This document shows, one piece after another, positions 8,577 to 17,500 of a stretch of 64,000 bases of DNA (positions within the stretch are counted from its first letter, which is position 1; each line of letters opens with the position of its first letter). Below the pieces are notes generated by a model that did no database searches, was not told where the DNA came from, and saw only the letters and a list, made by a program, of their open reading frames with translations. This DNA is from Methylobacterium sp. W2 (lineage in GTDB: Bacteria > Pseudomonadota > Alphaproteobacteria > Rhizobiales > Beijerinckiaceae). The stretch covers positions 1-64,000 of the forward strand of contig NZ_VMOA01000003.1 in assembly GCF_020662345.1 (NCBI RefSeq), read 5' to 3'. Made by a program: the position numbers and the translations under genes.

Positions 8577-10106
8577 TTGTCCATTCCTTCGACGCCATCT
8601 CCCTCGGCCGCATCGATCGCCACACGATCGCTGCTCGCCGCGAGCCGGCCCATCCAGGCCCTGCGAGCGGAAATCGAAGCCGTGACGGGCCTCGGCTTCG
8701 GCCGGGCGTGGAGGCCGGAGGCGATCGGCGTGGTCTGGGGGCGGGGCGGCCTGGCCGCATCGAGCCTGCGCCTGGCCGGTCGCGCGATCCTCGCCGTCGA
8801 ACCTGGGCCTCTGCTCAGCCCCTACGATTCGCCGGCGACGGGCCTGTCGACCCTGCGTCTCACCCTTGACGGCATTCCGTTCGGTGGGGAGGCCGGGATC
8901 CACGCCTTCGACCCGTGGACGCGGCGGCCGATTCCGTTCGAGGAATGCCGGGACAAGGTGGCATGGCTGGAGGGCCGGTTCCGGGACAACCACCGCCCCA
9001 CCGTCCTCGTCGGCATTTCCCGTTGGAAACGGCCGGCCCTCGATGTCTTCGTCAGCGGCCCGTCCGGCAAGCCCGTCCATGCCATGAACGCCGAGGATGC
9101 CGTGGCGAAGGCCAGGGCTGGAAATGCCCGCATCCTCGCCTGGGCGACGCGGATGCCTGAGCGACTGCCGGCGCTCTGCGCGGAACAGGGCCTTCCCCTC
9201 GCGCGGATCGAGGACGGGTTCCTGCGTTCGGTCGGCCTCGGAGCAAGCCTGCAGCCGGGCGCCTCCATCGTGGTGGACGACAGCGGCATCTATTACGACC
9301 CGCGCACCGAGAGCCGGCTCGCGCGCATTCTGAAGAACGAGGATTTCTCGCCCGAACTCCTGGCCCGGGCAGCGGCCCTGCGCCGGCTCGTGGTCGAACG
9401 GCGCCTGACGAAGTACAATGTCGGTCTCGCGGGAGACGCATCGGGTTGGCCCGAAAACCGGCGCATCGTGCTGGTGCCGGGCCAGGTCGAGGACGATGCC
9501 TCGGTACGGCACGGCTCACCGCATGTCCGCTCGAATCTCGAACTCCTGCGTGCGGCCCGCGCCCGCAATCCGAGGGCTTTCCTGCTCTACAAGCCGCATC
9601 CCGACGTGGAGGCCGGGTTCCGGCCCGGCGTGATCCCGGAGGCTGAGGTTCAGGCCCTGGCCGACCGGGTCGTGGCCGGCCTCTCCATCGTCGATCTCCT
9701 CGACCGGGCACACCATGTGGAGACGATGACGTCGCTCGCGGGGTTCGAGGCCCTGATCCGGGGCCTGAGCGTGACGGTCCATGGTCGCCCGTTCTATGCC
9801 GGCTGGGGGCTCACCGAGGATCTCGCACCCGGCGCCGACAGGGGCCGGCGGCTCGCCCTCGACGAACTCGTGGCCGGCGCGCTCCTCGTCTACCCGCTCT
9901 ATCTCGACCCCGTGGCGATGAAGCCGTGCACGCCCGAACAGCTTCTCGACCGGCTGAGCGAGAGCCGCGAGGCCGCGCCGCCCTCGAAGCTCGCCCTCAG
10001 CCGCCGGGCACAGATCGTCATGCGCCTGCGCTACGCCGTGCTGAATCCCATCGTCCGCCTGATCCGGGCGCGGCGGGGGATCGGCAGAGGCGGCGACAAG
10101 GCATGA
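8577..10106 (+). CDS. kpsC: KpsC-like beta-Kdo transferase, single GT99-type domain
   Basis: 509 residues from a TTG start. The C-terminal ~360 residues match the second catalytic half of KpsC: GISRWKRPALDVF, IEDGFLRSVGLG, IVVDDSGIYYDP, VLVPGQVEDDASVRHGS, LLYKPHPDVEAG, TMTSLAGFEALIRG and PFYAGWGLT. The N-terminal ~150 residues keep only a remnant of a first domain (WGRGGLAASS, FDPWTRRPIPFEE). Full-length KpsC has two GT99 domains and about 670 residues, so this version probably has one complete transferase site. With KpsS it would make a poly-beta-Kdo linker. The stop overlaps the next start (ATGA at 10103). Confidence 0.87.
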   Translation: MSIPSTPSPSAASIATRSLLAASRPIQALRAEIEAVTGLGFGRAWRPEAIGVVWGRGGLAASSLRLAGRAILAVEPGPLLSPYDSPATGLSTLRLTLDGIPFGGEAGIHAFDPWTRRPIPFEECRDKVAWLEGRFRDNHRPTVLVGISRWKRPALDVFVSGPSGKPVHAMNAEDAVAKARAGNARILAWATRMPERLPALCAEQGLPLARIEDGFLRSVGLGASLQPGASIVVDDSGIYYDPRTESRLARILKNEDFSPELLARAAALRRLVVERRLTKYNVGLAGDASGWPENRRIVLVPGQVEDDASVRHGSPHVRSNLELLRAARARNPRAFLLYKPHPDVEAGFRPGVIPEAEVQALADRVVAGLSIVDLLDRAHHVETMTSLAGFEALIRGLSVTVHGRPFYAGWGLTEDLAPGADRGRRLALDELVAGALLVYPLYLDPVAMKPCTPEQLLDRLSESREAAPPSKLALSRRAQIVMRLRYAVLNPIVRLIRARRGIGRGGDKA

Positions 10107-11596
10107 TCATCCTCGCCGCTCTCACCTTGGCGCTCGTCGGCTCCCTCGCCATCGAGGCGTGGGACGGTGCGGATCGCCGGCCCATCGGACGACGCCCTGC
10201 CGAGCTGGCCCTGCGCCTCACTGGCTATGCGCTGCTCACGGTTTTCTGGTTCTGCTTCTCGTGGCGCCCCTGGCTCGCGGCCTTCTCCTGCCTGCTCACC
10301 GTCGCGATCCTCGTCGTCGTCAGCCGGTTGAAACAGGCGGTGATCGGCGAGCCGCTGGTGTTCAGTGATTTCGCCCTGCTGCGGCAGGTGCCGCGCCATC
10401 CCGACCTCTATTACACGCGGCCCCTCACCGACCCGCGCGTGGCCATCCCCCTCGGGGCGAGTCTCGTCGTCGTCGCCCTCTGGTACTGGATCGAGCCCAG
10501 CGCGCTGCCCGAAGAGCCGAGCGTGGCCGTCGTCGCCGTGATCAGCCTGCCCTGCCTCCTCGTCGGGCTGGCCTCCGCCCTCACCAGCGGAAGTCCGGCG
10601 CCCTGGCTCGCGGCCCGGTTTCCCCGGCCCGATCTCGACGCGGATTGCGCGCGCTACGGGCTGCCGGCCACGATCATCGCCTATGCCCTGCGCTGGAGAC
10701 GCGAACCACCGCCGCCGGAGACCAGCGACGACGTCTCGCTCGGGCAATCCGGTGCAGCACCGGTTGTGGTGGTCGTTCAGCTCGAATCCTTCATCGACCC
10801 GACCCGGCTCGGCGGTCCGGACATTCCTTTGATGGAGATGATCCGGACCCGTGCCTCGCGCCACGGCCGGCTGACGGTCTCGGCGCACGGTGCCTACACG
10901 ATGCGGACGGAACATGCGGTGCTCACCGGGAGAGAGCCGGAAAGCCTCGGGTTCGGGCGCTACGATCCCTACCTCAGCAACGGCGGCGATGAGCCGGCAA
11001 GCATCGCCCGGCGGGCCATGGCTGCGGGATACGCCACCGTGTTCGTGCATCCCTTCCATCGCGACTTCTTCCATCGCGCCGAGGTGATGCGGCGGTTCGG
11101 CTTCACGCGCCTGGTGATGGAGGAGGATTTCGCCGGTGCCCCGCGCATCGGGCCGTATGTCGGCGACGAGGCCCTCGCGGCGCGCATCCTCGCGGAGGTC
11201 GAGGCGGCACCGACACCCGTCTTCGTCTTCGCGGTGACGATGGAGAACCATGGCCCGTGGAAGCCCGGCCGGCTCGACGGCATCGACGAGCCGCTGGCGC
11301 AGTATCTTCACCATGTCGCCCATACCGGCCGCGCCGTCGAACGCCTGATCGCCGGCCTCGAGGGGCGCGATGCGATCCTGTGCGTCTATGGCGATCACGC
11401 CCCGTCCCTGCCCAACTGCCGGCCGGGCTTCGGCGACACGGCCACGGACTATGCCGTCTTCGGGTTCGGGACTTTCAGGAACGATCCCCACCGGGCCGAT
11501 GCCGCCGCCCCCGAGCTCGGTCGTTTCCTCCGGTCAGTCATCGCGGGGTGCTCGGCAGAACTGCCAAGATCGGCTATCGGCTCACCATCGTGCTGA
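10103..11596 (+). CDS. LTA-synthase-like membrane sulfatase-fold transferase
   Basis: 497 residues. The N-terminal ~190 residues hold about five hydrophobic segments, followed by an alkaline-phosphatase/sulfatase-fold domain. That domain shows VQLESFID (first metal ligand Glu), GAYTMRTEHAVLTG (nucleophile Thr), FVHPFHRDFFHR, TMENHGPW and the metal-binding VYGDHAPSLP. The layout is that of LtaS/OpgB/EptA-type enzymes, which transfer phosphoglycerol or phosphoethanolamine to extracytoplasmic glycans. It is translationally coupled to the kpsC-like gene (4-base overlap), so its likely target is the capsule or its lipid anchor. Donor and acceptor cannot be read from sequence. Confidence 0.82.
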   Translation: MIILAALTLALVGSLAIEAWDGADRRPIGRRPAELALRLTGYALLTVFWFCFSWRPWLAAFSCLLTVAILVVVSRLKQAVIGEPLVFSDFALLRQVPRHPDLYYTRPLTDPRVAIPLGASLVVVALWYWIEPSALPEEPSVAVVAVISLPCLLVGLASALTSGSPAPWLAARFPRPDLDADCARYGLPATIIAYALRWRREPPPPETSDDVSLGQSGAAPVVVVVQLESFIDPTRLGGPDIPLMEMIRTRASRHGRLTVSAHGAYTMRTEHAVLTGREPESLGFGRYDPYLSNGGDEPASIARRAMAAGYATVFVHPFHRDFFHRAEVMRRFGFTRLVMEEDFAGAPRIGPYVGDEALAARILAEVEAAPTPVFVFAVTMENHGPWKPGRLDGIDEPLAQYLHHVAHTGRAVERLIAGLEGRDAILCVYGDHAPSLPNCRPGFGDTATDYAVFGFGTFRNDPHRADAAAPELGRFLRSVIAGCSAELPRSAIGSPSC

Positions 11597-11650
11597 CACG
11601 AACGTGACCGAGGCGACCCCGTGCAACGTTCCGACAATGCGATAGTGGAA

Positions 11651-11667
11651 CGATCGTTAAACGATCG
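11651..11667. promoter_or_regulatory. 17-bp perfect dyad, possible operator
   Basis: CGATCGTT-A-AACGATCG, a perfect inverted repeat with a one-base centre, lies 164 bases upstream of the export lipoprotein ATG and 55 bases after the sulfatase-like gene. The arms are too short and the tail lacks Ts, so it is not a terminator. It may bind a dimeric regulator of the polysaccharide-export gene. The regulator is unknown. Confidence 0.4.
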
Positions 11668-11830
11668 AAGAGATTTGGCGCTATCAAGGGTGGACCGTTC
11701 GTGACGACCGGCCTCGCACCGGCCGCCACGGCTGGCGACCGAGACCGGCGCTGACGGACGGTTCGTATCCGCCGACCGACACGTGATCCGACAAGACACT
11801 CGTCGTGGGGGCGGGTCTGAGGAGAGTTCG

Positions 11831-13000
11831 ATGTTTCCCAAAGCCACGCTGGCCATCGCCATCGCCGTTACGGTGTCCGGCTGCAACGCCTTCCTGCCCG
11901 CCGCCGGTCCGTCGACCTCGGCCGTGGTGGACGGGAGCGACCAGGCGACGAGCGAGGGGACCTTCGCCCGCTATGAGTTCATCGAGGTGAATTCCGCCGT
12001 GGTCGAGGCCCTGCGCGGCCGTCCCCTCGACAGCCTGCTTTCATCCTTCGGCGATGGGCGCATGCCCGCCGAGCCGGTGATCGGCATCGGCGACGCCGTC
12101 GCCGTCTCCGTGTTCGAGGCGGGCTCAGGCGGTCTCTACTCAGGACCGCTCACGGTCAATTCGATGTCGGCGGGCTCGAAAGCCGCACAACTGCCCGAGC
12201 AGGTCGTCTCGCGCGATGGCGCCATCTCGGTGCCCTATGCCGGCCGGGTCAAGGTCGCGGGACGGCGTGCCCAGGATGTGCAGGCGCTGATCGAGACCGA
12301 ACTCTCCGGCAAGGCGATCCAGCCCCAGGTCATCGTTACGGTGACCCGGCCGGTCTCCCAATCCGTCTCCGTGGGCGGGGAAGCGGTGGGCGGCGCCCGC
12401 GTTCCCCTCGGCACCCAGGGCGATCGCATCCTCGACGTTATCGCCACCGCAGGTGGATTGCGGGCCCCGGTCAGCGAGACCTTCGTGCGCCTGTCGCGCA
12501 ACGGCAGGACGGCGACGGTGCCGCTGACGACCGTGGTGTCGAACCCCAAAGAGAACATCTACCTGCGCCCCAACGACAACCTCACCCTGGTGCGCGATCC
12601 CCAGACCTTCCTGGCCATCGGCGCGCTGGGCACCTCCAACGAGATTCCGTTCCAGGCCGAGGGCATCACCCTGGCGCAGGCGCTCGCCAAGGCACGCGGG
12701 CAGAGCGACGCAGACGCCGATCCCACCGGCACGTTCCTGTTCCGCTTCGAGCCAGCCCCGGTGGTGCGCCGCCTGAAGCCGGGAAGCCCGCTCCTCGGCA
12801 CGCCGCTGGTACCGGTGGTCTATCGCTTCGACATGCGCGACCCCAACAGCCTGTTCCTCACCCAGGCGTTCCGCATGCGCAACCGCGACATGATCTATGT
12901 CTCGAATGCGCCGTTCACCGAGATCAAGAAAGTCCTCTCGGTCTTCGCCGCCGCGTCCCAGCCGATCACGACCGGCATCCGCGTGGGCGGCGCTTTCTGA
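11831..13000 (+). CDS. Polysaccharide export outer-membrane lipoprotein (KpsD/Wza/BexD family)
   Basis: 389 residues with a lipoprotein signal ending in VTVSGC (Cys 18). The Poly_export domain follows (EPVIGIGDAVAVSVFEAG, GAISVPYAGRVKVAGR, QALIETELSGKAIQPQVIV), then SLBB-type segments (VGGEAVGGARVPL with RILDVIATAGG; TFLAIGALGTSNEIPF with TLAQALAKARG). A ribosome-binding site (GAGGAGAG) precedes the ATG. It should form the outer-membrane translocon for the capsule whose anchor KpsS/KpsC builds. No KpsE/Wzc co-polymerase or KpsMT transporter is in the window, so the rest of the export machine must be elsewhere. Confidence 0.9.
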   Translation: MFPKATLAIAIAVTVSGCNAFLPAAGPSTSAVVDGSDQATSEGTFARYEFIEVNSAVVEALRGRPLDSLLSSFGDGRMPAEPVIGIGDAVAVSVFEAGSGGLYSGPLTVNSMSAGSKAAQLPEQVVSRDGAISVPYAGRVKVAGRRAQDVQALIETELSGKAIQPQVIVTVTRPVSQSVSVGGEAVGGARVPLGTQGDRILDVIATAGGLRAPVSETFVRLSRNGRTATVPLTTVVSNPKENIYLRPNDNLTLVRDPQTFLAIGALGTSNEIPFQAEGITLAQALAKARGQSDADADPTGTFLFRFEPAPVVRRLKPGSPLLGTPLVPVVYRFDMRDPNSLFLTQAFRMRNRDMIYVSNAPFTEIKKVLSVFAAASQPITTGIRVGGAF

Positions 13001-13163
13001 GGGCGGAGAGACGACCGGGGGCCTATCGCGGCAAGTCGGCGGATCGCCCCGATCGTCCAGCGCGGCCCCCGTGAGGCGGCGGCGTCGGCATCGCACTCAT
13101 CGCGGGCGATGCCGCGCCACCGGCTCGGCCGCGACGGCAGGATAATCTCAGGGCAAGGTGGTC

Positions 13164-14537
13164 TCAGGGCTTGCCGCGCTTGGCCATGAGCTGCTCGATC
13201 AACGAGCCGCCCTTCTCGATCTCGGCAAGTTCCTCGGCGACGGCCGCCACGGTCTCGCGGATCTGCTCGGGCGTGTGCTCGGAGGTGATGAAGAAGCGCA
13301 GGCGCGACGAGCGCTCCGGCACTGCCGGGTGGATGATCGGCTGAACGTTGATGCCGCGCTTGTACAGACGGTCCGACAGGGTCACCGATTTCAGCGAATC
13401 CCCGACGATGACGGGAATGACCGCGAGGCCGAGACTCGTGCCGGTATCGAGCCCGTGCTTCCTGGCGCAGGACAGGAACAGGTGACCGTTCTGGCGCAGG
13501 CGCTCGACCCGGTGCGGCTCAGCATGCATCAGGGCGAGCGAGGCTTCGGCGGCGGCGGCCAGCGGCGGGGACAGGCCGACGCTGTAAATGAAGCCGCCGG
13601 CCGTGCATTTCAGATACTCGATCAGCGCAGCCGGGCCGGCAATATAGCCGCCGCAGGACGACAGCGTCTTCGATAGCGTACCCATCCAGATGTCGACGAG
13701 GCGCGGATCGACGTCGCAATGCTCGGCGAGGCCGATCCCGGTCCGGCCGAGAACGCCGAGCCCGTGGGCGTCATCCACCATCAGCCAAGCATCGTAGCGC
13801 TGCTTCAGGGCGACGAGGCCGGCGAGATTCGGCGCGTCGCCGTCCATGCTGTAGAGGCCCTCCACAACGATCAGCGCGCGGCGGTGCTCATGCCGGGTGG
13901 CGCCGAGGAGGGTCTCCAGGGCGTCGAGGTCGTTATGGGCGAAGGAGCGGCGCTGGGCTCCCGAGAGCTGCGCCCCGGTGACGATGCTGTTGTGGCTCAG
14001 CGCATCGTGGAAGATCACGTCGCCGGGTTCGAGCAGGGCGCCGATCGTGGTGACGTTGGTGGCGTGCCCGCTCACCATCACCACGCAGGCTTCCGTCTCG
14101 TAATGGTCGGCCAGCGCCTGTTCGAGGCTGAGATGCCCGGGCCGCTCGCCCGCGACGATTCGGCTCGCCGAGGACGACGTCCCGTACTCGTCGATGGCGC
14201 GGCGCGCCGCCTCGCTCACGTCCGGGTGCCCGTTGAGGCCGAGATAATCGTAAGACGAGAAGTTGATGAAGCCCTTGCCGGCGATGCGCGTGGTGGCCCC
14301 GGCCCTGGTCTCGTGGACCCGGAAGAACGGATTGCCGAGGCCGATCAGGTCGGCGGCCGAACGCTGGAGCCGCAATTCCCGGTAGCCGGGAAGGGACTCG
14401 AACTTCTGGACCGAGGCGTCTGTCGCCTTCGCCTCCGGACGCTGGGCGGCCGGCCGGCTGGCGTTGCGGCCGAGACGATTGGTGACGAAGCCCGCGAGTG
14501 CCGCGCGGCCACCGTCGGGTCGGGGTGGGTTGGACAT
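13164..14537 (-). CDS. PKS-associated alpha-oxoamine synthase (PLP, BioF/SPT family)
   Basis: 457 residues, PLP fold type I. Key residues: His182 in DALSHNSI (stacks on PLP), the aspartate block VDDAHGLGVLG (about 255-263), and the Schiff-base Lys290 in GTLSKTLSSCGG, with GTSSSASRIVAGERPGH and SSYDYLGLNGHP typical of alpha-oxoamine synthases. These enzymes condense an amino acid with an acyl thioester, lose CO2 and give an alpha-amino ketone. It is ~60 residues longer at the N-terminus than BioF (NPFFRVHE lead), as in PKS-linked members. It starts 55 bases after the PKS stop on the same strand, and the PKS has no thioesterase, so off-loading the polyketide from the ACP is the likely job. The ATG at 14537 is preferred; an in-frame start at 14684 overlaps the PKS. 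Confidence 0.88.
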   Translation of the reverse strand: MSNPPRPDGGRAALAGFVTNRLGRNASRPAAQRPEAKATDASVQKFESLPGYRELRLQRSAADLIGLGNPFFRVHETRAGATTRIAGKGFINFSSYDYLGLNGHPDVSEAARRAIDEYGTSSSASRIVAGERPGHLSLEQALADHYETEACVVMVSGHATNVTTIGALLEPGDVIFHDALSHNSIVTGAQLSGAQRRSFAHNDLDALETLLGATRHEHRRALIVVEGLYSMDGDAPNLAGLVALKQRYDAWLMVDDAHGLGVLGRTGIGLAEHCDVDPRLVDIWMGTLSKTLSSCGGYIAGPAALIEYLKCTAGGFIYSVGLSPPLAAAAEASLALMHAEPHRVERLRQNGHLFLSCARKHGLDTGTSLGLAVIPVIVGDSLKSVTLSDRLYKRGINVQPIIHPAVPERSSRLRFFITSEHTPEQIRETVAAVAEELAEIEKGGSLIEQLMAKRGKP

Positions 14538-14592
14538 ACCGATAAAGTCTTCCGGTTGCGGATCACGAGGGCTGGTCAAAACCAGCCCTCCC

Positions 14593-17500
14593 TTACGGCA
14601 GGATCTCTTTGATCTGGAGGCTGTTCTGCTCGACGAGCTCGTGGAACGGCTCGAGTGTGCGCACGTCGACGCCCTCGCTGGCATGGCGCTGGGCCAGGCT
14701 CATCACCGCCGCCGACGCTTCGTCCACGGGCGCGGCCACGGACTGGATCAAGGTCTCCGCCAGTTCGACCACGGTCAATCCCGAGGAGATACCCGACGGC
14801 GGCGCGTCGAGGGCGAAGCGCTCCTGCAGGCTGGCGCCCAGTTCCACGCCCATCAGCGAATCGAGGCCGATCTCGGAGAGATGGCGCACGCGGCTGATAT
14901 CGTCCTTGGGCAGGCGCAGGATGCGGGCGATGTCCTCGACGATGGCGTCGGAGACGGTTTTCCGCACGGCATCGAGATCCTCGGTCTTGAGCAGGCCGCC
15001 GATGTCGATGGTGGCCACCGTGCCGGCTTCCGCCTGCTGGTCCGAACCGAGGTCGCCGTAGCTCGGGGAGCGCATGGTGGCGAGGCGCTCGCGCGCCTTG
15101 CCCCAGTGCATTGAGGCGATGGCGAGGACGGCGTTGTCGGGTGACGAGCCTTGTCCTTCCAGTGCCTCGGCCATGAGGTCGAGGGAGCGGCGGGCATCCA
15201 TCGGCGTCACGCCGACGCGGCCTGCCAGGGTCTCCATCACCGCGCGGTTGCGGGCGAGCACGCCGACATCGCCGATGGCGCCCCAGGCGACCGCAAGGGC
15301 GGGCAGTCCCAGCGCGCGGCGACGGCGGGCGAGGCCCTCCATGAAGCCGTTGGCGGCGACGTAGGCGCCCTGGCCTGGATTGCCGATGAAGGTCGTGGCC
15401 GAGGAGAACAGGACGAAGTAATCGAGCTGCCGCCCGCGGGTGGCGGCATCGAGATGCTCGGCCCCGACGACCTTCGGGCGGATCACCGCGTCGAGGGAGG
15501 CGGCGTCGAGATTGGCGATGAGGCCGTCTTGCAGCACCATCGCCCCGTGGATCACCCCGGCGAGCTTGCGGCCGCCGCTCTCGACCTCTTCGAGGAGGTC
15601 GTCCACCGCCTGGCGGCTGGTGATGTCGCAGGCCATCGCGGCGACGCTGACGCCGCGGACCGCGAGATCGGCCACCACCTGCTTGGCTTCCGGGCTCGAA
15701 GCGCCCTTTCGCCCGACGAGGACGAGGTGATGGGCTCCCCGGTCGGCGAGCCACCGGGCAGCCTCGATGCCGAAGCCGCCGAGCCCGCCGGTGATGACGT
15801 GCACGCCCTCCGCCGAGACCCGGAAATCGGACTTGCGCTCGACCACGATGCTGCCGGGCTTCGGCGGCGCGATGACGATCTTCCCAACATGTCCGGATTG
15901 CTGCATCAGCCGGAACGCGTCGGAGACCTCGTCGGCGGTGAAGGGCTGGAACGGCAAGGGCTTGAGGCCGCCCTCCGAGAACAGGGCCATCACTTCGCGG
16001 AACAGGCGTGCTCCATCCTCGCCCTGGTGCTGGAGCACCTGATCGAGATCGACGCCGAAATAAGAGAGGTTCCGGCGGAACGGCCGCAGGCCGATATGGG
16101 TGTTGGCGACGTAGTCGCGCTTGCCCAGTTCGATGAAGCGGCCGAACGGCTTCAGGCAGTTCAGGCTGCGCTCCATCGCCTCGCCGAACAGGCTGTTCAG
16201 CACCACGCCGACGCCGTCGCCGGTGATGCGGCGGACCTCGTCGACGAAGGCCAGCGAGCGCGAATCGAGGACGTGCTCGGCCCCCAGCGCCTTCACCAGC
16301 GCCCGCTTCTCGCGCGAGCCGGCGGTGGCGATGACGCGCGCGCCCTTCAGCTTGGCGATCTGCAGGGCGGCGAGCCCGACGCCGCCGGCGCCGCCATGGA
16401 CCAGCACCCATTCGCCGCGCCGCAGGCGGGCGCAGCTGACGAGGCTGTAATAGGCGGTAAGGAAGGCGACCGGCACCGTGGCCGCCGCCTGGGGATCGAG
16501 ACCGGGAGGGCTCGGCGCCACGACGAGTTCGGGCACGACGATGTGAGTCGAGAAGCCCGACTGAGCGAAGGCGACGACGCGATCGCCGACCTTGAACGCT
16601 GCGGCGCCGTTGCCCACCGAGACCACGCGGCCGGCGACCTCGAGGCCCAGGCGCGGCCCGGCAAAGCCATCCTCGAGGATCTCCTCGGGGAGCATGGACA
16701 GCGCCCAGAGCACGTCGCGGAAGTTGAGGCCGGTGGCCTCCACCGCGATCTCCACCTCCCCGCGTCCGGGCACGCGCCGCTCGGCCGGTCCCCAACGCAT
16801 GTCGTTGAGGCCCCCCGTGGCACTGCGCTCCAGCTGCGCGGCCGGCGCGGCCACGGCATCGACGGCCGGGCGGCGCGAGAGCTGTCCCGGCGCGAACCGG
16901 ATCACGCGGGTGGCATCGACGTCGAGGACGATTTCCGTCTCGGGGGTTCCCGACAGGATCACGTCGCGCAGGCGCTCGGAGGCAATCTTGGTCGGCATCG
17001 CCTCGGTGAGGTCGATGCGGCGGATGTCGAGATTGGCGACCTCGTTGGCGAGGGTGCGGGTGAAGGCCCAGAGACCGGCTTCCACCGCGCCCGCGCCGTC
17101 GTGGCGCGTCGCGCCGGGACAGACGACCCAGAGCCGGGTCTGGCGCGTCCCGAGATGCTCGACACAGCGCTTGAGGCCAAGGCAGCGCTCGCGCAGCCGG
17201 TCGGCGGCTTCACCGCCAGAGCCGAAAGCCCCGGCGAGGAACACGACCGTGTCGGGGGTCTCGCGTTCGAGTTCGAGCAGGGATTGCTCGGAATCGAGGA
17301 TGATCGAGACATGGACGCCGGCGGCGACGAGGAGCGTTGCCAGCGAGGAGGCGGTTTCGGCCGCGAAGGGATCCTGCGAGCCGATGATGAAGGTGAAGGT
17401 CTGGCCGGTGGAGGCCTTGGCCCGCACCGGCGCCTCGGCGAGGAAGAGAAGATCGTCGCCATTGGCCGAGGCGGCCCGGTCGACGGCAATGCGGACGAGG

